Source of the DNA: Nitrosarchaeum sp.
Lineage (GTDB): Archaea; Thermoproteota; Nitrososphaeria; Nitrososphaerales; Nitrosopumilaceae
DNA: 64,000 nt
Assembly: GCA_018334095.1 (NCBI GenBank)
Contig: JAGXTE010000059.1
Span: 1-64,000 of the forward strand
Reading direction: 5' to 3'
Part shown: positions 54,247 to 61,244 of the stretch, one piece after another
Layout of the letters: every line of letters starts with the position of its first letter
How positions within the stretch are numbered: position 1 is the stretch's first letter
Position numbers and translations under genes: made by a program
Notes under the pieces: generated by a model
The model's database searches: none
Seen by the model: only the letters and a program-made list of their open reading frames with translations
What the model was told of the DNA's origin: nothing

Positions 54247-54456
54247 ATGAGTCAAATCCAAATCCAAAAAAGGCAACCTGAGCCTTCAGAAACACTGGTT
54301 CAAAGTATTCCAGTAAAAAAAGGCATAAAACTTACAAATATAGAAACATGCAAAGTTTGTTTTGCACCAACAGTGCCTTCTATCTATGATTCCTACACAT
54401 GTACTCCACTTGTTTTAAAATGTACAGAGTGCGGTCATAAATCATGGGCTAAGTGA
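54247..54456 (+). CDS. Small zinc-ribbon protein with QPEPSE N-terminal module, 69 aa
   Basis: ATG 54247 (MSQIQIQKRQPEPSE) is chosen over the upstream ATG 54226, as it fits the element spacing shared with two downstream genes. The body has two C-x-x-C knuckles (ETCKVCFAP and LKCTECGHKSW), a zinc ribbon. The first ~25 residues (QKRQPEPSETLVQSIPVKKG) are nearly the same as in the protein at 54918, and 21 bases of DNA are identical, so this module was duplicated. Function unknown. Confidence 0.75.
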   Translation: MSQIQIQKRQPEPSETLVQSIPVKKGIKLTNIETCKVCFAPTVPSIYDSYTCTPLVLKCTECGHKSWAK

Positions 54457-54458
54457 AA

Positions 54459-54474
54459 GGCATGCCACAAACCA
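54459..54474 (+). promoter_or_regulatory. Repeated 16-bp promoter element, copy 2
   Basis: Identical to copies 1 and 3. It begins 54 nt before ATG 54513 and only 3 nt after the preceding gene's stop codon. A TAAGTATTTG box is centred about 22-24 nt before the ATG, the same relative layout as copies 1 and 3. Confidence 0.7.
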
Positions 54475-54512
54475 ATAACCAGAACTAAGTATTTGCAGGA
54501 GAATAACAAACC

Positions 54513-54797
54513 ATGAGCCAAATACAATCTGTTGAAAACCATGGTTTGAATTCTACATATTTCAAATCATCTTTTGAACAAACACATTTTAAAATATCAA
54601 ATTTGGAGATATGCTTACATAAATTATATCATAGAGAAAACGAGATATTCAACAAGATCGTATTAGCCATCAAATCAAATGATAATGCTCAAAGCATGAT
54701 GCTTGCATCAGAGTTAGTTAGAATAAGAATATTGAAACGAAATATTTGTGTAGCCTTAGAATTAGTTTATCGTTACAATACAAGACACACATACTAA
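54513..54797 (+). CDS. ESCRT-III/CdvB-like mini-protein, 94 aa
   Basis: From residue ~30 the sequence (LEICLHKLYHRENEIFNKIV, then MMLASELVRIRILKRNICVALELVYR) resembles the alpha1-alpha2 hairpin of thaumarchaeal CdvB/ESCRT-III proteins, where the second helix reads S-N-E-L-A-E-I-R-K and ends in A-L-E-x-x-x-x-R. Everything after the hairpin in CdvB, including the winged-helix-binding tail, is absent. It could bind CdvB filaments and limit them. The similarity is from memory; helix-level chance cannot be excluded. Its first residues (MSQIQ) match those of the preceding gene. Confidence 0.6.
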   Translation: MSQIQSVENHGLNSTYFKSSFEQTHFKISNLEICLHKLYHRENEIFNKIVLAIKSNDNAQSMMLASELVRIRILKRNICVALELVYRYNTRHTY

Positions 54798-54863
54798 AAA
54801 ATCAAGACTAAGAATTTGTAATTTTATTTTTGATTTATCATAGAAAATAAAATCAAAAAACAA

Positions 54864-54879
54864 GGCATGCCACAAACCA
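54864..54879 (+). promoter_or_regulatory. Repeated 16-bp promoter element, copy 3
   Basis: Third identical copy, beginning 54 nt before ATG 54918. CAATATATTTG is centred about 23 nt before the ATG. The stretch between the previous stop (54797) and this element holds a T-rich run (54823-54836) that could end the transcript of the gene at 54513. Confidence 0.7.
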
Positions 54880-54917
54880 GTATCTATGACAATATATTTG
54901 TGAATCAAAAACCTATC

Positions 54918-55085
54918 ATGTCAACAGTCGTAATACAAAGGCAACCTGAGCCTTCAGAAATGCTGGTAAAAAGCATCCCAGCAAAAAAAGGTGAAATGCT
55001 TCAAACAATACAAAATCCAGAATTCAAATGGGAAGATCTAGCTGGTCTATCATGGATTCTATTTGATAACGGAGATGAATATTAG
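54918..55085 (+). CDS. Small protein with QPEPSE N-terminal module, 55 aa
   Basis: Residues 1-25 (VVIQRQPEPSEMLVKSIPAKKG) copy the module of the gene at 54247. The second half (NPEFKWEDLAGLSWILFDNGDEY) is unrelated to it and acidic. ATG 54918 fits the promoter spacing; an ATG at 54867 in the same frame would start inside the promoter element and is unlikely. It is followed with no gap by the gene at 55086. No family recognised. Confidence 0.7.
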   Translation: MSTVVIQRQPEPSEMLVKSIPAKKGEMLQTIQNPEFKWEDLAGLSWILFDNGDEY

Positions 55086-55481
55086 ATGGAAAGTAATCAA
55101 GTCTACGTTTATGATTACACTTGTAATCAGATGTGCCAAATCAAAGGAATAAGATTTGCAGCAATAATCAATAACAAGGGAAGAAAGATTGCAGGTGGAT
55201 TTAGTTCCAACATCATACCATTAGAGAAAGATAAACAAAAAATGGAGATGTTGTTTATGGAAGTAGCACTTGACTTGTCGATGAGAAAAGAGTTTGACGA
55301 TTCACTTGGAAACATAAATGCAATAGTGTCATATCGAAATAAAACAAATATCATCACAATACCTCATGAAGATAATTTAATGCTAATATCTTCAGAACCA
55401 GAACTAGATCCAAATAAAGTGATTAGCATGGCACACCAAAGTCTCAGACCCATTAAAATTCTAGAGGTAGTAAATCATTGA
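55086..55481 (+). CDS. Roadblock-like thaumarchaeal protein, 131 aa
   Basis: The pattern KGIRFAAIINNKGRKIAGGFSSNIIP then MEVALDLSMRKEFDDSLGNINAIVSYR...ITIPHEDNLMLISSEPE follows the beta-beta-alpha-beta-beta-beta layout of roadblock/longin-like proteins. I recall a thaumarchaeal family of this kind (DUF6659) but cannot verify membership. Such proteins often regulate small GTPases or bind scaffolds. ATG 55086 follows the preceding stop directly, so it is part of the 54918 operon. Confidence 0.7.
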   Translation: MESNQVYVYDYTCNQMCQIKGIRFAAIINNKGRKIAGGFSSNIIPLEKDKQKMEMLFMEVALDLSMRKEFDDSLGNINAIVSYRNKTNIITIPHEDNLMLISSEPELDPNKVISMAHQSLRPIKILEVVNH

Positions 55482-55663
55482 ATATCTACGACACAAAAAT
55501 TGTGACTTGCATAACCTGCCAAAAAGCAATAGGAGAAATAGAATTTGATTCAACCATGATTAATCCTTTGTGTGGATATTGTTCTTTGATTGAAGAGAAA
55601 TTACACAATACTGTAAAAAACCATCAAGATAATTTTAGAATGAAGATAGGACAAGTAGCATAG
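55478..55663 (+). CDS. Small zinc-ribbon protein, 61 aa
   Basis: Two C-x-x-C pairs (VTCITCQKAIGE near residue 10 and PLCGYCSLIEEK near 32) form a probable zinc ribbon, followed by a helical tail. Its TTG start overlaps the previous gene's stop (TTGA), a 4-nt overlap, so it is translationally coupled to the roadblock-like gene. Function unknown. Confidence 0.65.
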   Translation: MNIYDTKIVTCITCQKAIGEIEFDSTMINPLCGYCSLIEEKLHNTVKNHQDNFRMKIGQVA

Positions 55664-55668
55664 TTTTT

Positions 55669-55887
55669 TTGGTGATTATTTTGCCTGATGAGTCGTGTAG
55701 AAAATGTGGAGGTTTATTGTTAAATTATTCATTATGTGGAAAATGTCGAATTCCAACACGATTTATTTGTAGAATTTGTGGGGGCGTGACTCTTGAACAA
55801 TTTCATGAATTTATCTGCTTTAACATAATCGGACATGATGAAAAAAGAATCGCATCTTATTTAACAAAGCATGTCACAGCACAATAA
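55669..55887 (+). CDS. Double zinc-ribbon small protein, 72 aa
   Basis: Three C-x-x-C pairs (SCRKCGG, SLCGKCRIP, FICRICGG) suggest one full and one partial zinc ribbon, followed by an H-E-F-I-C segment. The start is TTG 55669 or GTG 55672, 5-8 nt after the previous stop. It is last of the gene string 54918-55887. No family recognised; a nucleic-acid or protein adaptor is possible. Confidence 0.6.
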   Translation: MVIILPDESCRKCGGLLLNYSLCGKCRIPTRFICRICGGVTLEQFHEFICFNIIGHDEKRIASYLTKHVTAQ

Positions 55888-55933
55888 GCATTCTAAAAAG
55901 TAAACATTGCAAAATAACAGTGCAACATAGATA

Positions 55934-55979
55934 GTACATCATAAGGATACCCTTGAATCCAGTAGGTTTTATGATGCAC
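55934..55979. repeat. Imperfect inverted repeat in gap before rpoD
   Basis: GTACATCATAA (55934-55944) faces TTATGATGCAC (55969-55979); ten of eleven positions can pair. The loop holds GGAT...ATCC that could extend the pairing. The gap 55888-56111 has no credible ORF. The element could be a hairpin in the 3' end of the small-gene transcript or a small structured RNA; I cannot tell which. Confidence 0.45.
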
Positions 55980-56111
55980 TTTAAACTAGATGGCAATATG
56001 TTTTTGAAATTTCCTAGTCGAATAATTCAGTCTAAATCTCAATAAAGCCCATAATCCATACCTAATTCCAGCTAGATTTTTATGTGGATTTTGAAAATTT
56101 TCTTCTAAGAT

Positions 56112-56750
56112 TTGTCTTCTTTAGAGGTAGTTAACAAGGAAAATCAAAAAATATCAATCAAGCTCAAAGGAGTTCCATTACAGTATGCAAATGCACTTAG
56201 ACGAATTTGTCTAAACGGTATTCCAGTGTTTGCCATTGATACTGTAGATATAATTGAAAACTCTTCAGTATTACCAGACGAGGGATTAGCACATAGATTA
56301 GGACTAATTCCAATTAAGACGGATATATCTAGATTCAATGAACCATCTAAATGTGATTGTAAAAGTGAAACAGGTTGTTCTAATTGCAAAGTAATGTTTG
56401 TTTTAGATTCAGGAGATTCAGATGTCACTAGAACAATATTATCAAGTGATCTTACATCAGAAGATGAATCTGTAAAGGCAACTTCAGACAAAATTCCAAT
56501 TGTTCAATTAGCTGCAGGTCAAAGAGTCAAAGTCGAATGCTATGCTAGACTTGGCCGTGGAACAGAACATGCTAAGTGGAATTCAGCAAACATTTCAGTT
56601 TTAACTGAAACAGATAAAGAAAACGAGAGAATACTAACAGTTGAATCAACAGGGGCATTAAAGCCAGAACAGATAATCCTTGCAGGAGTAGACGAGTTAA
56701 GCAACAGATTATCAGAGTTTAAAGAAATGATTAACGAAATAAAAGAATAA
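56112..56750 (+). CDS. rpoD: RNA polymerase subunit D (Rpo3)
   Basis: Counterpart of bacterial alpha and eukaryotic Rpb3; with subunit L it starts polymerase assembly. The alpha-motif LKGVPLQYANALRRICLNGIPVFAIDTVDI and DEGLAHRLGLIPIKTD are clear. The insert CDCKSETGCSNC has four cysteines, a remnant of the ferredoxin-like domain that binds an Fe-S cluster in some archaea; the spacing here may hold zinc or a cluster. Start TTG 56112. Head of the operon with eL18, uL13 and uS9. Confidence 0.96.
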   Translation: MSSLEVVNKENQKISIKLKGVPLQYANALRRICLNGIPVFAIDTVDIIENSSVLPDEGLAHRLGLIPIKTDISRFNEPSKCDCKSETGCSNCKVMFVLDSGDSDVTRTILSSDLTSEDESVKATSDKIPIVQLAAGQRVKVECYARLGRGTEHAKWNSANISVLTETDKENERILTVESTGALKPEQIILAGVDELSNRLSEFKEMINEIKE

Positions 56751-56795
56751 ACTAAGCATACACATTATATTTGGGTTTTAAACCGGATTATTCAC

Positions 56796-57143
56796 ATGAC
56801 TAATCAAGTCGTCATACGCATGGCAAAGGATCTAAAGAAGGCATCTACCAAAAATGATGCTCCAATTTGGGCAAAGATGGCAGAATATGCATTAAAACCA
56901 TCCATTGCAAGACGATTTATCAATTTAAACAGAATTGCTCAATTAACTAAAGATGCAGATACAGTTGTATTTCCAGGTAAAGTGTTAGGAACTGGAGATA
57001 TTGAACACAAAATTACACTTTGCTCATTTTCAATCTCAAATACCGCAGCAGCAAAGATTTTAGAAAAAGGTGGTAAAGTCATTACATTTTCAGAGTTAAT
57101 TGAAAAGAACCCAACAGGAAAAGGAGTTGTACTACTTGGCTAG
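56796..57143 (+). CDS. rpl18e: Ribosomal protein eL18
   Basis: Large-subunit protein. Recognised from IRMAKDLKKASTKNDAPIWAKMAE, FPGKVLGTGDIEHKITLCSF, SNTAAAKILEKGGKVITFSELIEKNPTGKGVVLL. Length 115 aa. The ATG at 56796 is preceded by the TTTAAACCGG stretch, about 26 nt upstream of 56796, so the transcript may also begin here. It overlaps uL13 by 8 nt if the TTG start below is right. Confidence 0.95.
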   Translation: MTNQVVIRMAKDLKKASTKNDAPIWAKMAEYALKPSIARRFINLNRIAQLTKDADTVVFPGKVLGTGDIEHKITLCSFSISNTAAAKILEKGGKVITFSELIEKNPTGKGVVLLG

Positions 57144-57597
57144 TCAAGAAAACATCATATCGATAGACAAACCAATTGTAGTTGATGCTACTGATCACAT
57201 TGCAGGAAGACTCTCATCAAATGTTGCTAAATTATTACTTAATGGAAACAGAGTATCAATTGTAAATTGTGAAAAAATTATGTTAAGTGGAACAAGAACA
57301 AACATAATTTATCATTACAGGAAATTTTTAGAGGTAAACAGTGTCATTCATCCAAAACATGGTCCTGTACATGCAAGAAGACCAGACACAATGATGACAA
57401 GAATGGTACGAGGTATGTTACCAAAGAAAAAACCATCAGGATTATTAGCACATAAAAGACTAAGAACATACATTGGTTCACCAAGAGAACTAAGTGGATT
57501 TGAAAAAATTCAATTCAAACAAGCAAAAATTACAAAATCTGCAGCAAACTATACAACTATTGGCGATATTGCAAAAATAATTGGGTGGACTGAATGA
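57136..57597 (+). CDS. rpl13: Ribosomal protein uL13
   Basis: Large-subunit protein. Evidence: VVDATDHIAGRLSSNVAKLLLNGNRVSIVN, HARRPDTMMTRMVRGMLPKKKPSG, and a final helix. I placed the start at TTG 57136 (read as Met, then ASQENIISIDKP), because the frame upstream is only eL18 read in another frame and has no similarity to uL13. This gives 153 aa, a normal length. It overlaps eL18 by 8 nt and uS9 by 4 nt. Confidence 0.93.
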   Translation: MASQENIISIDKPIVVDATDHIAGRLSSNVAKLLLNGNRVSIVNCEKIMLSGTRTNIIYHYRKFLEVNSVIHPKHGPVHARRPDTMMTRMVRGMLPKKKPSGLLAHKRLRTYIGSPRELSGFEKIQFKQAKITKSAANYTTIGDIAKIIGWTE

Positions 57598-58043
57598 CAA
57601 CACCAAAGACTGAAATCTATTTTGCAACTAGAAAAACATCTAGTGCACATGTATACATTACAAAAGGACGTGGAAAAATTAGAATTAATAACATACCAAT
57701 TGAGATGATTCCTCAAGAGACTGCTCGAGAGGTAATGTTAGCTCCATTGGAAATTACTGGAGATTTGAGAGATAAAATAGACATTTCAGTTAGAGTAAGA
57801 GGTGGTGGATTCATGGGACAAGCTAGTGCAGCAGCTACTGGTATCTCAAGAGCACTTACAGGTTGGACTAAATCTAAAAAAGATCCTAAAGACCATCCAT
57901 TCCCAAAATCAACAAGAGAAGATCTTAGGCAAAGAATTACAGATTTTGACAAATATCTGATTAGCGGTGATGCCAGAAGAAAAGAACCAAAGAAATTTGG
58001 AGGACCTGGCGCAAGAAGAAGAAAGCAAAAATCATACCGTTAG
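57594..58043 (+). CDS. rps9: Ribosomal protein uS9
   Basis: Small-subunit protein whose C-terminal tail reaches the P-site tRNA. Evidence: FATRKTSSAHVYITKGRGKIRINNIPIE, VRGGGFMGQASAAATGISRAL, and the conserved end KKFGGPGARRRKQKSYR. Length 149 aa. Overlaps uL13 by 4 nt. The next gene, a sugar nucleotidyltransferase, follows after 3 nt, so the operon may continue; rpoN and rpoK, which often follow in archaea, do not. Confidence 0.96.
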   Translation: MTTPKTEIYFATRKTSSAHVYITKGRGKIRINNIPIEMIPQETAREVMLAPLEITGDLRDKIDISVRVRGGGFMGQASAAATGISRALTGWTKSKKDPKDHPFPKSTREDLRQRITDFDKYLISGDARRKEPKKFGGPGARRRKQKSYR

Positions 58044-58046
58044 GCT

Positions 58047-58772
58047 GTGAAGGCTATAATTTTAGCTGGTGGCAAAGGAACTAGAGGCAAGCCGTATACT
58101 GAATATTTTCCAAAAGCAATGACACCAATTATTGGTAAACCGTTAATTGATTACATTACAAAATATCTGAGTTCGTTTGATTTTATCAAAGAGATCATCA
58201 TAATTTCAGACTATCAAGGATTGGGCGGTCAGATTAAAAATTATTTTAGCCACACAAGTAAAGGAAAAAAAATCACATTTGTACAAGACTCTCAAAGTGG
58301 AACCGGGGGAGATCTATTACACATTGAAAATAACCTCAAAGGAGAAGACGAGTTTGTTTTGTGGTTTGTAGACAATCTATGTGCAATAGATTTAGTCAAG
58401 ATGAGAGAGATCTTCAAAGAAAAAAATAGTACAGCATGTATTGCAACAAGAACAAAAAGAAAAGAAGAGACAGGATTTGCAGTTGTAGAAGATGGGATAA
58501 TTAAAGAATTTAAAGAAAAACCAACAATGAAACTACAGTTATCTGAATGTCTGGGAGTTTACATTTTAGGAAAAGACATAATTAAAAGAATCAAAACAAA
58601 AAAACAAAAAGAGATCAATCTCTCATTTGATATTTTACAACAATTATCTAAAGAAGGAAAAATCAGTGCCTACGACATAGGAGATAGAGAATGGATAGAT
58701 GCAGAATCTCCAATGGTTTTAGAAAGAAACAAAAAGACTGTAAAAAAAATCATAAAACAGATGGGGTTTTAG
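58047..58772 (+). CDS. Sugar-phosphate nucleotidyltransferase
   Basis: It would join a nucleoside triphosphate and a sugar-1-phosphate to form an NDP-sugar. The family signature reads MKAIILAGGKGTRGKPYTEYFPKAM (usually GGxGTRLxPLT), followed by the KP and the GTGGDLLHIENNL and EFVLWFVDNLCAIDL blocks with the metal-binding aspartate (D of VDN). GTG start. Only 3 nt after uS9. The NTP and sugar are not determined; surface polysaccharide or N-glycan synthesis is likely. Its 3' end overlaps leuD by 23 nt on the opposite strand. Confidence 0.9.
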   Translation: MKAIILAGGKGTRGKPYTEYFPKAMTPIIGKPLIDYITKYLSSFDFIKEIIIISDYQGLGGQIKNYFSHTSKGKKITFVQDSQSGTGGDLLHIENNLKGEDEFVLWFVDNLCAIDLVKMREIFKEKNSTACIATRTKRKEETGFAVVEDGIIKEFKEKPTMKLQLSECLGVYILGKDIIKRIKTKKQKEINLSFDILQQLSKEGKISAYDIGDREWIDAESPMVLERNKKTVKKIIKQMGF

Positions 58773-59334
58773 ACTGCTTTTCAAATTCAGTGATTTTTTT
58801 CTCATAAAATAAAGTTTGAGCAATATCATCTAGACCTTCTAAAAGAATTTTTTTCTTGTGTGAGTCAATATCAAATGAAATTGTTTTAGAATTTGTTTTG
58901 ATTGTTTGATTTTCCAGATCTACTTCTACATCACCAATTTCTTGCTGTAGTTTTTCAATTGTTTTTTCATCTAAAACAATAGGCAAAAGTCCATTTTTGA
59001 AACAATTGCTATAAAAGATATCAGCAAATGATGGGGCAATAACTACTGAGAATCCATAGTCAAGCAACGCCCAAACTGCGTGTTCTCTACTAGAACCGCA
59101 CCCAAAATTATCTCCGGCAACAAGAATTTTGGAATTTTTGTATTTAGGCTCATTTAATACAAAATCAGATTTTAATTGCTCTTGATCATCGTATCGCCAA
59201 TTATAAAAAAGAAATTTTCCAAATCCAGACTTTTGGACTAGTTTGAGAAATTGTTTTGGTACAATTTGGTCAGTATCTACATTTACCTTATCTAAAGGAG
59301 TGATGATTGTTTTAATTTTTTTAAAAGATTGCAT
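58750..59334 (-). CDS. leuD: 3-isopropylmalate dehydratase small subunit, bacterial type
   Basis: Swivel domain that completes the active site of the LeuCD isomerase (2-isopropylmalate to 3-isopropylmalate, leucine pathway). Typical: [51 protein letters not shown], and NCFKNGLLPIVL. The 194-aa length and LVQKSGFG segment match bacterial LeuD rather than the shorter archaeal form. One base separates it from leuC. Confidence 0.92.
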   Translation of the reverse strand: MQSFKKIKTIITPLDKVNVDTDQIVPKQFLKLVQKSGFGKFLFYNWRYDDQEQLKSDFVLNEPKYKNSKILVAGDNFGCGSSREHAVWALLDYGFSVVIAPSFADIFYSNCFKNGLLPIVLDEKTIEKLQQEIGDVEVDLENQTIKTNSKTISFDIDSHKKKILLEGLDDIAQTLFYEKKITEFEKQSKTPSVL

Positions 59335-59335
59335 T

Positions 59336-60751
59336 TCAATTCAAATCCATTTCTCTTACATCTACAAAGTGCCCAAATATTGCAGCCGCAGCTGCCATAA
59401 CAGGACTAACTAAATGAGTTCTACCACCAGTTCCTTGTCTACCTTCAAAGTTTCTATTTGAAGTACTTGCACATCGTTCACCAGGTGACAAAATATCTGG
59501 ATTCATTCCAAGACACATGCTGCATCCAGATTCTCTCCATTCAAAATTTGCGTCAATGAAAATTTTATCAAGACCTAACTCTTCTGCTTGTTTTTTTACC
59601 ATCTGAGATCCAGGAACAACCATAGCTTTGACATTAGGAGATACTTTTCTATCTTTAACAACTTTTGATGCTTCAATTAGATCTTCTAGTCTGGCATTTG
59701 TGCATGAACCAATAAACACTCTATCAATTTTAATTTCAGTTATAGGAGTTCCTGATTTTATATTCATATATTCAAGTGCTTTTTCTGCACCCTTCTTTTG
59801 ATTTTGATCACCTTTAGCAAAATCTTCTGGAGACGGAACTGATTCAGTTACATCAATTGTCATTCCAGGGTTTGTACCCCAACTTACTTGAGGTGCAATG
59901 TTATCAATATGCAAAGTATAATTTTTTTCAAATTTTGCATCGCTATCAGTTTTTAGATTTTCTCTCCAATAATCAACTAGAAATTCATAGTTTTTTGGAG
60001 TGTATTGTCTGCCTCTAAGATATTCAAAGGTTTTTTCATCAGGGGCAATCAAGCCTGCACGGGCTCCGCCTTCTATCGACATATTACAGATAGTCATTCG
60101 TTGTTCCATAGAAAGATCAGATATACCTTCACCACGATACTCAATTACTGTTCCATTCCCACCAGAAGTTCCAATATTTTTGATAATTGATAGTATGATG
60201 TCTTTAGCAGTAACAGCGTGAGGGTTTTTTCGTTTTCCTTCTACTTTAATTTCAAAGGGCTTTGGTTTTTCTAACCATAGAGTTTGAGATGCCAAGACAT
60301 GTTCCACTTCGCTAGTACCAATCCCAAATGCTAGTGCACCAAAAGCACCATGAGTGGATGTATGACTATCACCACAGACAATAGTTGTTCCAGGCAGAGT
60401 AATTCCTAATTGCGGTCCGATGACATGAACAATTCCCTGATTAGGACTGTTAATATCAAATAATTTAATCCCAAAATCCTTACAATTTTTTTCTAAAGTT
60501 TGTATTTGGACAGAAGATGTTTGATCTAAAATTGGTAATCCCCTATTATTTGTAGGAACATTATGATCCATTGTTGCAATCGTAAGGTCAGGTCTTCTCA
60601 CTTTTCTATTATTCATACGAAGTCCATCAAAAGCTTGAGGAGATGTTACTTCATGAACAAGATGTCTATCAATATAGATTAGCGATGGACTATTTTCTTT
60701 TTCTACAACAACATGTGCATCCCAAATTTTTTCAAAAAGTGTTTTTCCCAT
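59336..60751 (-). CDS. leuC: 3-isopropylmalate dehydratase large subunit, bacterial type
   Basis: Aconitase-type 4Fe-4S hydro-lyase. [15 protein letters not shown], the SPQAFDGLR and DHNVPT motifs, and the cluster ligands in [11 protein letters not shown] and [12 protein letters not shown]. Length 471 aa fits bacterial LeuC; the archaeal homologue next door is 423 aa. It ends one base before leuD, and both lie 7 nt after the archaeal-type pair. Confidence 0.94.
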   Translation of the reverse strand: MGKTLFEKIWDAHVVVEKENSPSLIYIDRHLVHEVTSPQAFDGLRMNNRKVRRPDLTIATMDHNVPTNNRGLPILDQTSSVQIQTLEKNCKDFGIKLFDINSPNQGIVHVIGPQLGITLPGTTIVCGDSHTSTHGAFGALAFGIGTSEVEHVLASQTLWLEKPKPFEIKVEGKRKNPHAVTAKDIILSIIKNIGTSGGNGTVIEYRGEGISDLSMEQRMTICNMSIEGGARAGLIAPDEKTFEYLRGRQYTPKNYEFLVDYWRENLKTDSDAKFEKNYTLHIDNIAPQVSWGTNPGMTIDVTESVPSPEDFAKGDQNQKKGAEKALEYMNIKSGTPITEIKIDRVFIGSCTNARLEDLIEASKVVKDRKVSPNVKAMVVPGSQMVKKQAEELGLDKIFIDANFEWRESGCSMCLGMNPDILSPGERCASTSNRNFEGRQGTGGRTHLVSPVMAAAAAIFGHFVDVREMDLN

Positions 60752-60758
60752 TTTAATC

Positions 60759-61244
60759 CTAATCTGGTTTGTATTTGAATAAACCGCCAGCTTCTATTAT
60801 TTTTCCAATAATATCAGAAAAAGGTTTCATTTTGTACGTCTTGTTTTTTGTGAGATTATTGATTTGATTTGATTTTAAATCAATGTCAATCTGATCGCCT
60901 TCAGCAATATCAGAGTATGCATCCTGATCAATTTCTATAGGAAGTAAAAATGCACCATCAACTGCATTTCGATAAAAGATTCTTGCAAAGGATAAAGCAA
61001 GTACTGCCTTAATTCCAGAATGAGTAAGTGCAATTGGAGCGTGTTCACGTGATGAACCGCACCCAAAATTCCTTCCGGATAAAATAAAATCACCTTCTTT
61101 TACTTTGGAATGAAAATCAGGATCAAGTCCTTCCATAGCATGTTTTGCAAGCTCAGCATAATCATGTACTTTGAGATATTGCCCTGGAATTATTACATCA
61201 GTGTCTATATTGTCTCTTGCGTATTTTATGACGTTACCTTTCAT
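60759..61244 (-). CDS. Aconitase-family small subunit, archaeal type (IPMI or homoaconitase)
   Basis: The 161-aa protein begins [23 protein letters not shown] and contains [23 protein letters not shown]. The substrate-recognition loop reads Y-L-K rather than the Y-L-R-T I remember for methanogen homoaconitase or Y-L-V for isopropylmalate isomerase, so substrate is open. With a bacterial-type LeuCD next to it, a homoaconitase role in lysine synthesis by the alpha-aminoadipate route is likely, but the functions could be reversed. It overlaps its large subunit by 4 nt. Confidence 0.85.
   Translation of the reverse strand: MKGNVIKYARDNIDTDVIIPGQYLKVHDYAELAKHAMEGLDPDFHSKVKEGDFILSGRNFGCGSSREHAPIALTHSGIKAVLALSFARIFYRNAVDGAFLLPIEIDQDAYSDIAEGDQIDIDLKSNQINNLTKNKTYKMKPFSDIIGKIIEAGGLFKYKPD

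Noticed and set aside
54193..54270. ATG inside the 16-bp element (ATGCCACAAACC) as a coding start
   Set aside because: At the three copies it opens different frames relative to the gene, and the second closes after eight codons, so the conservation is not for coding.
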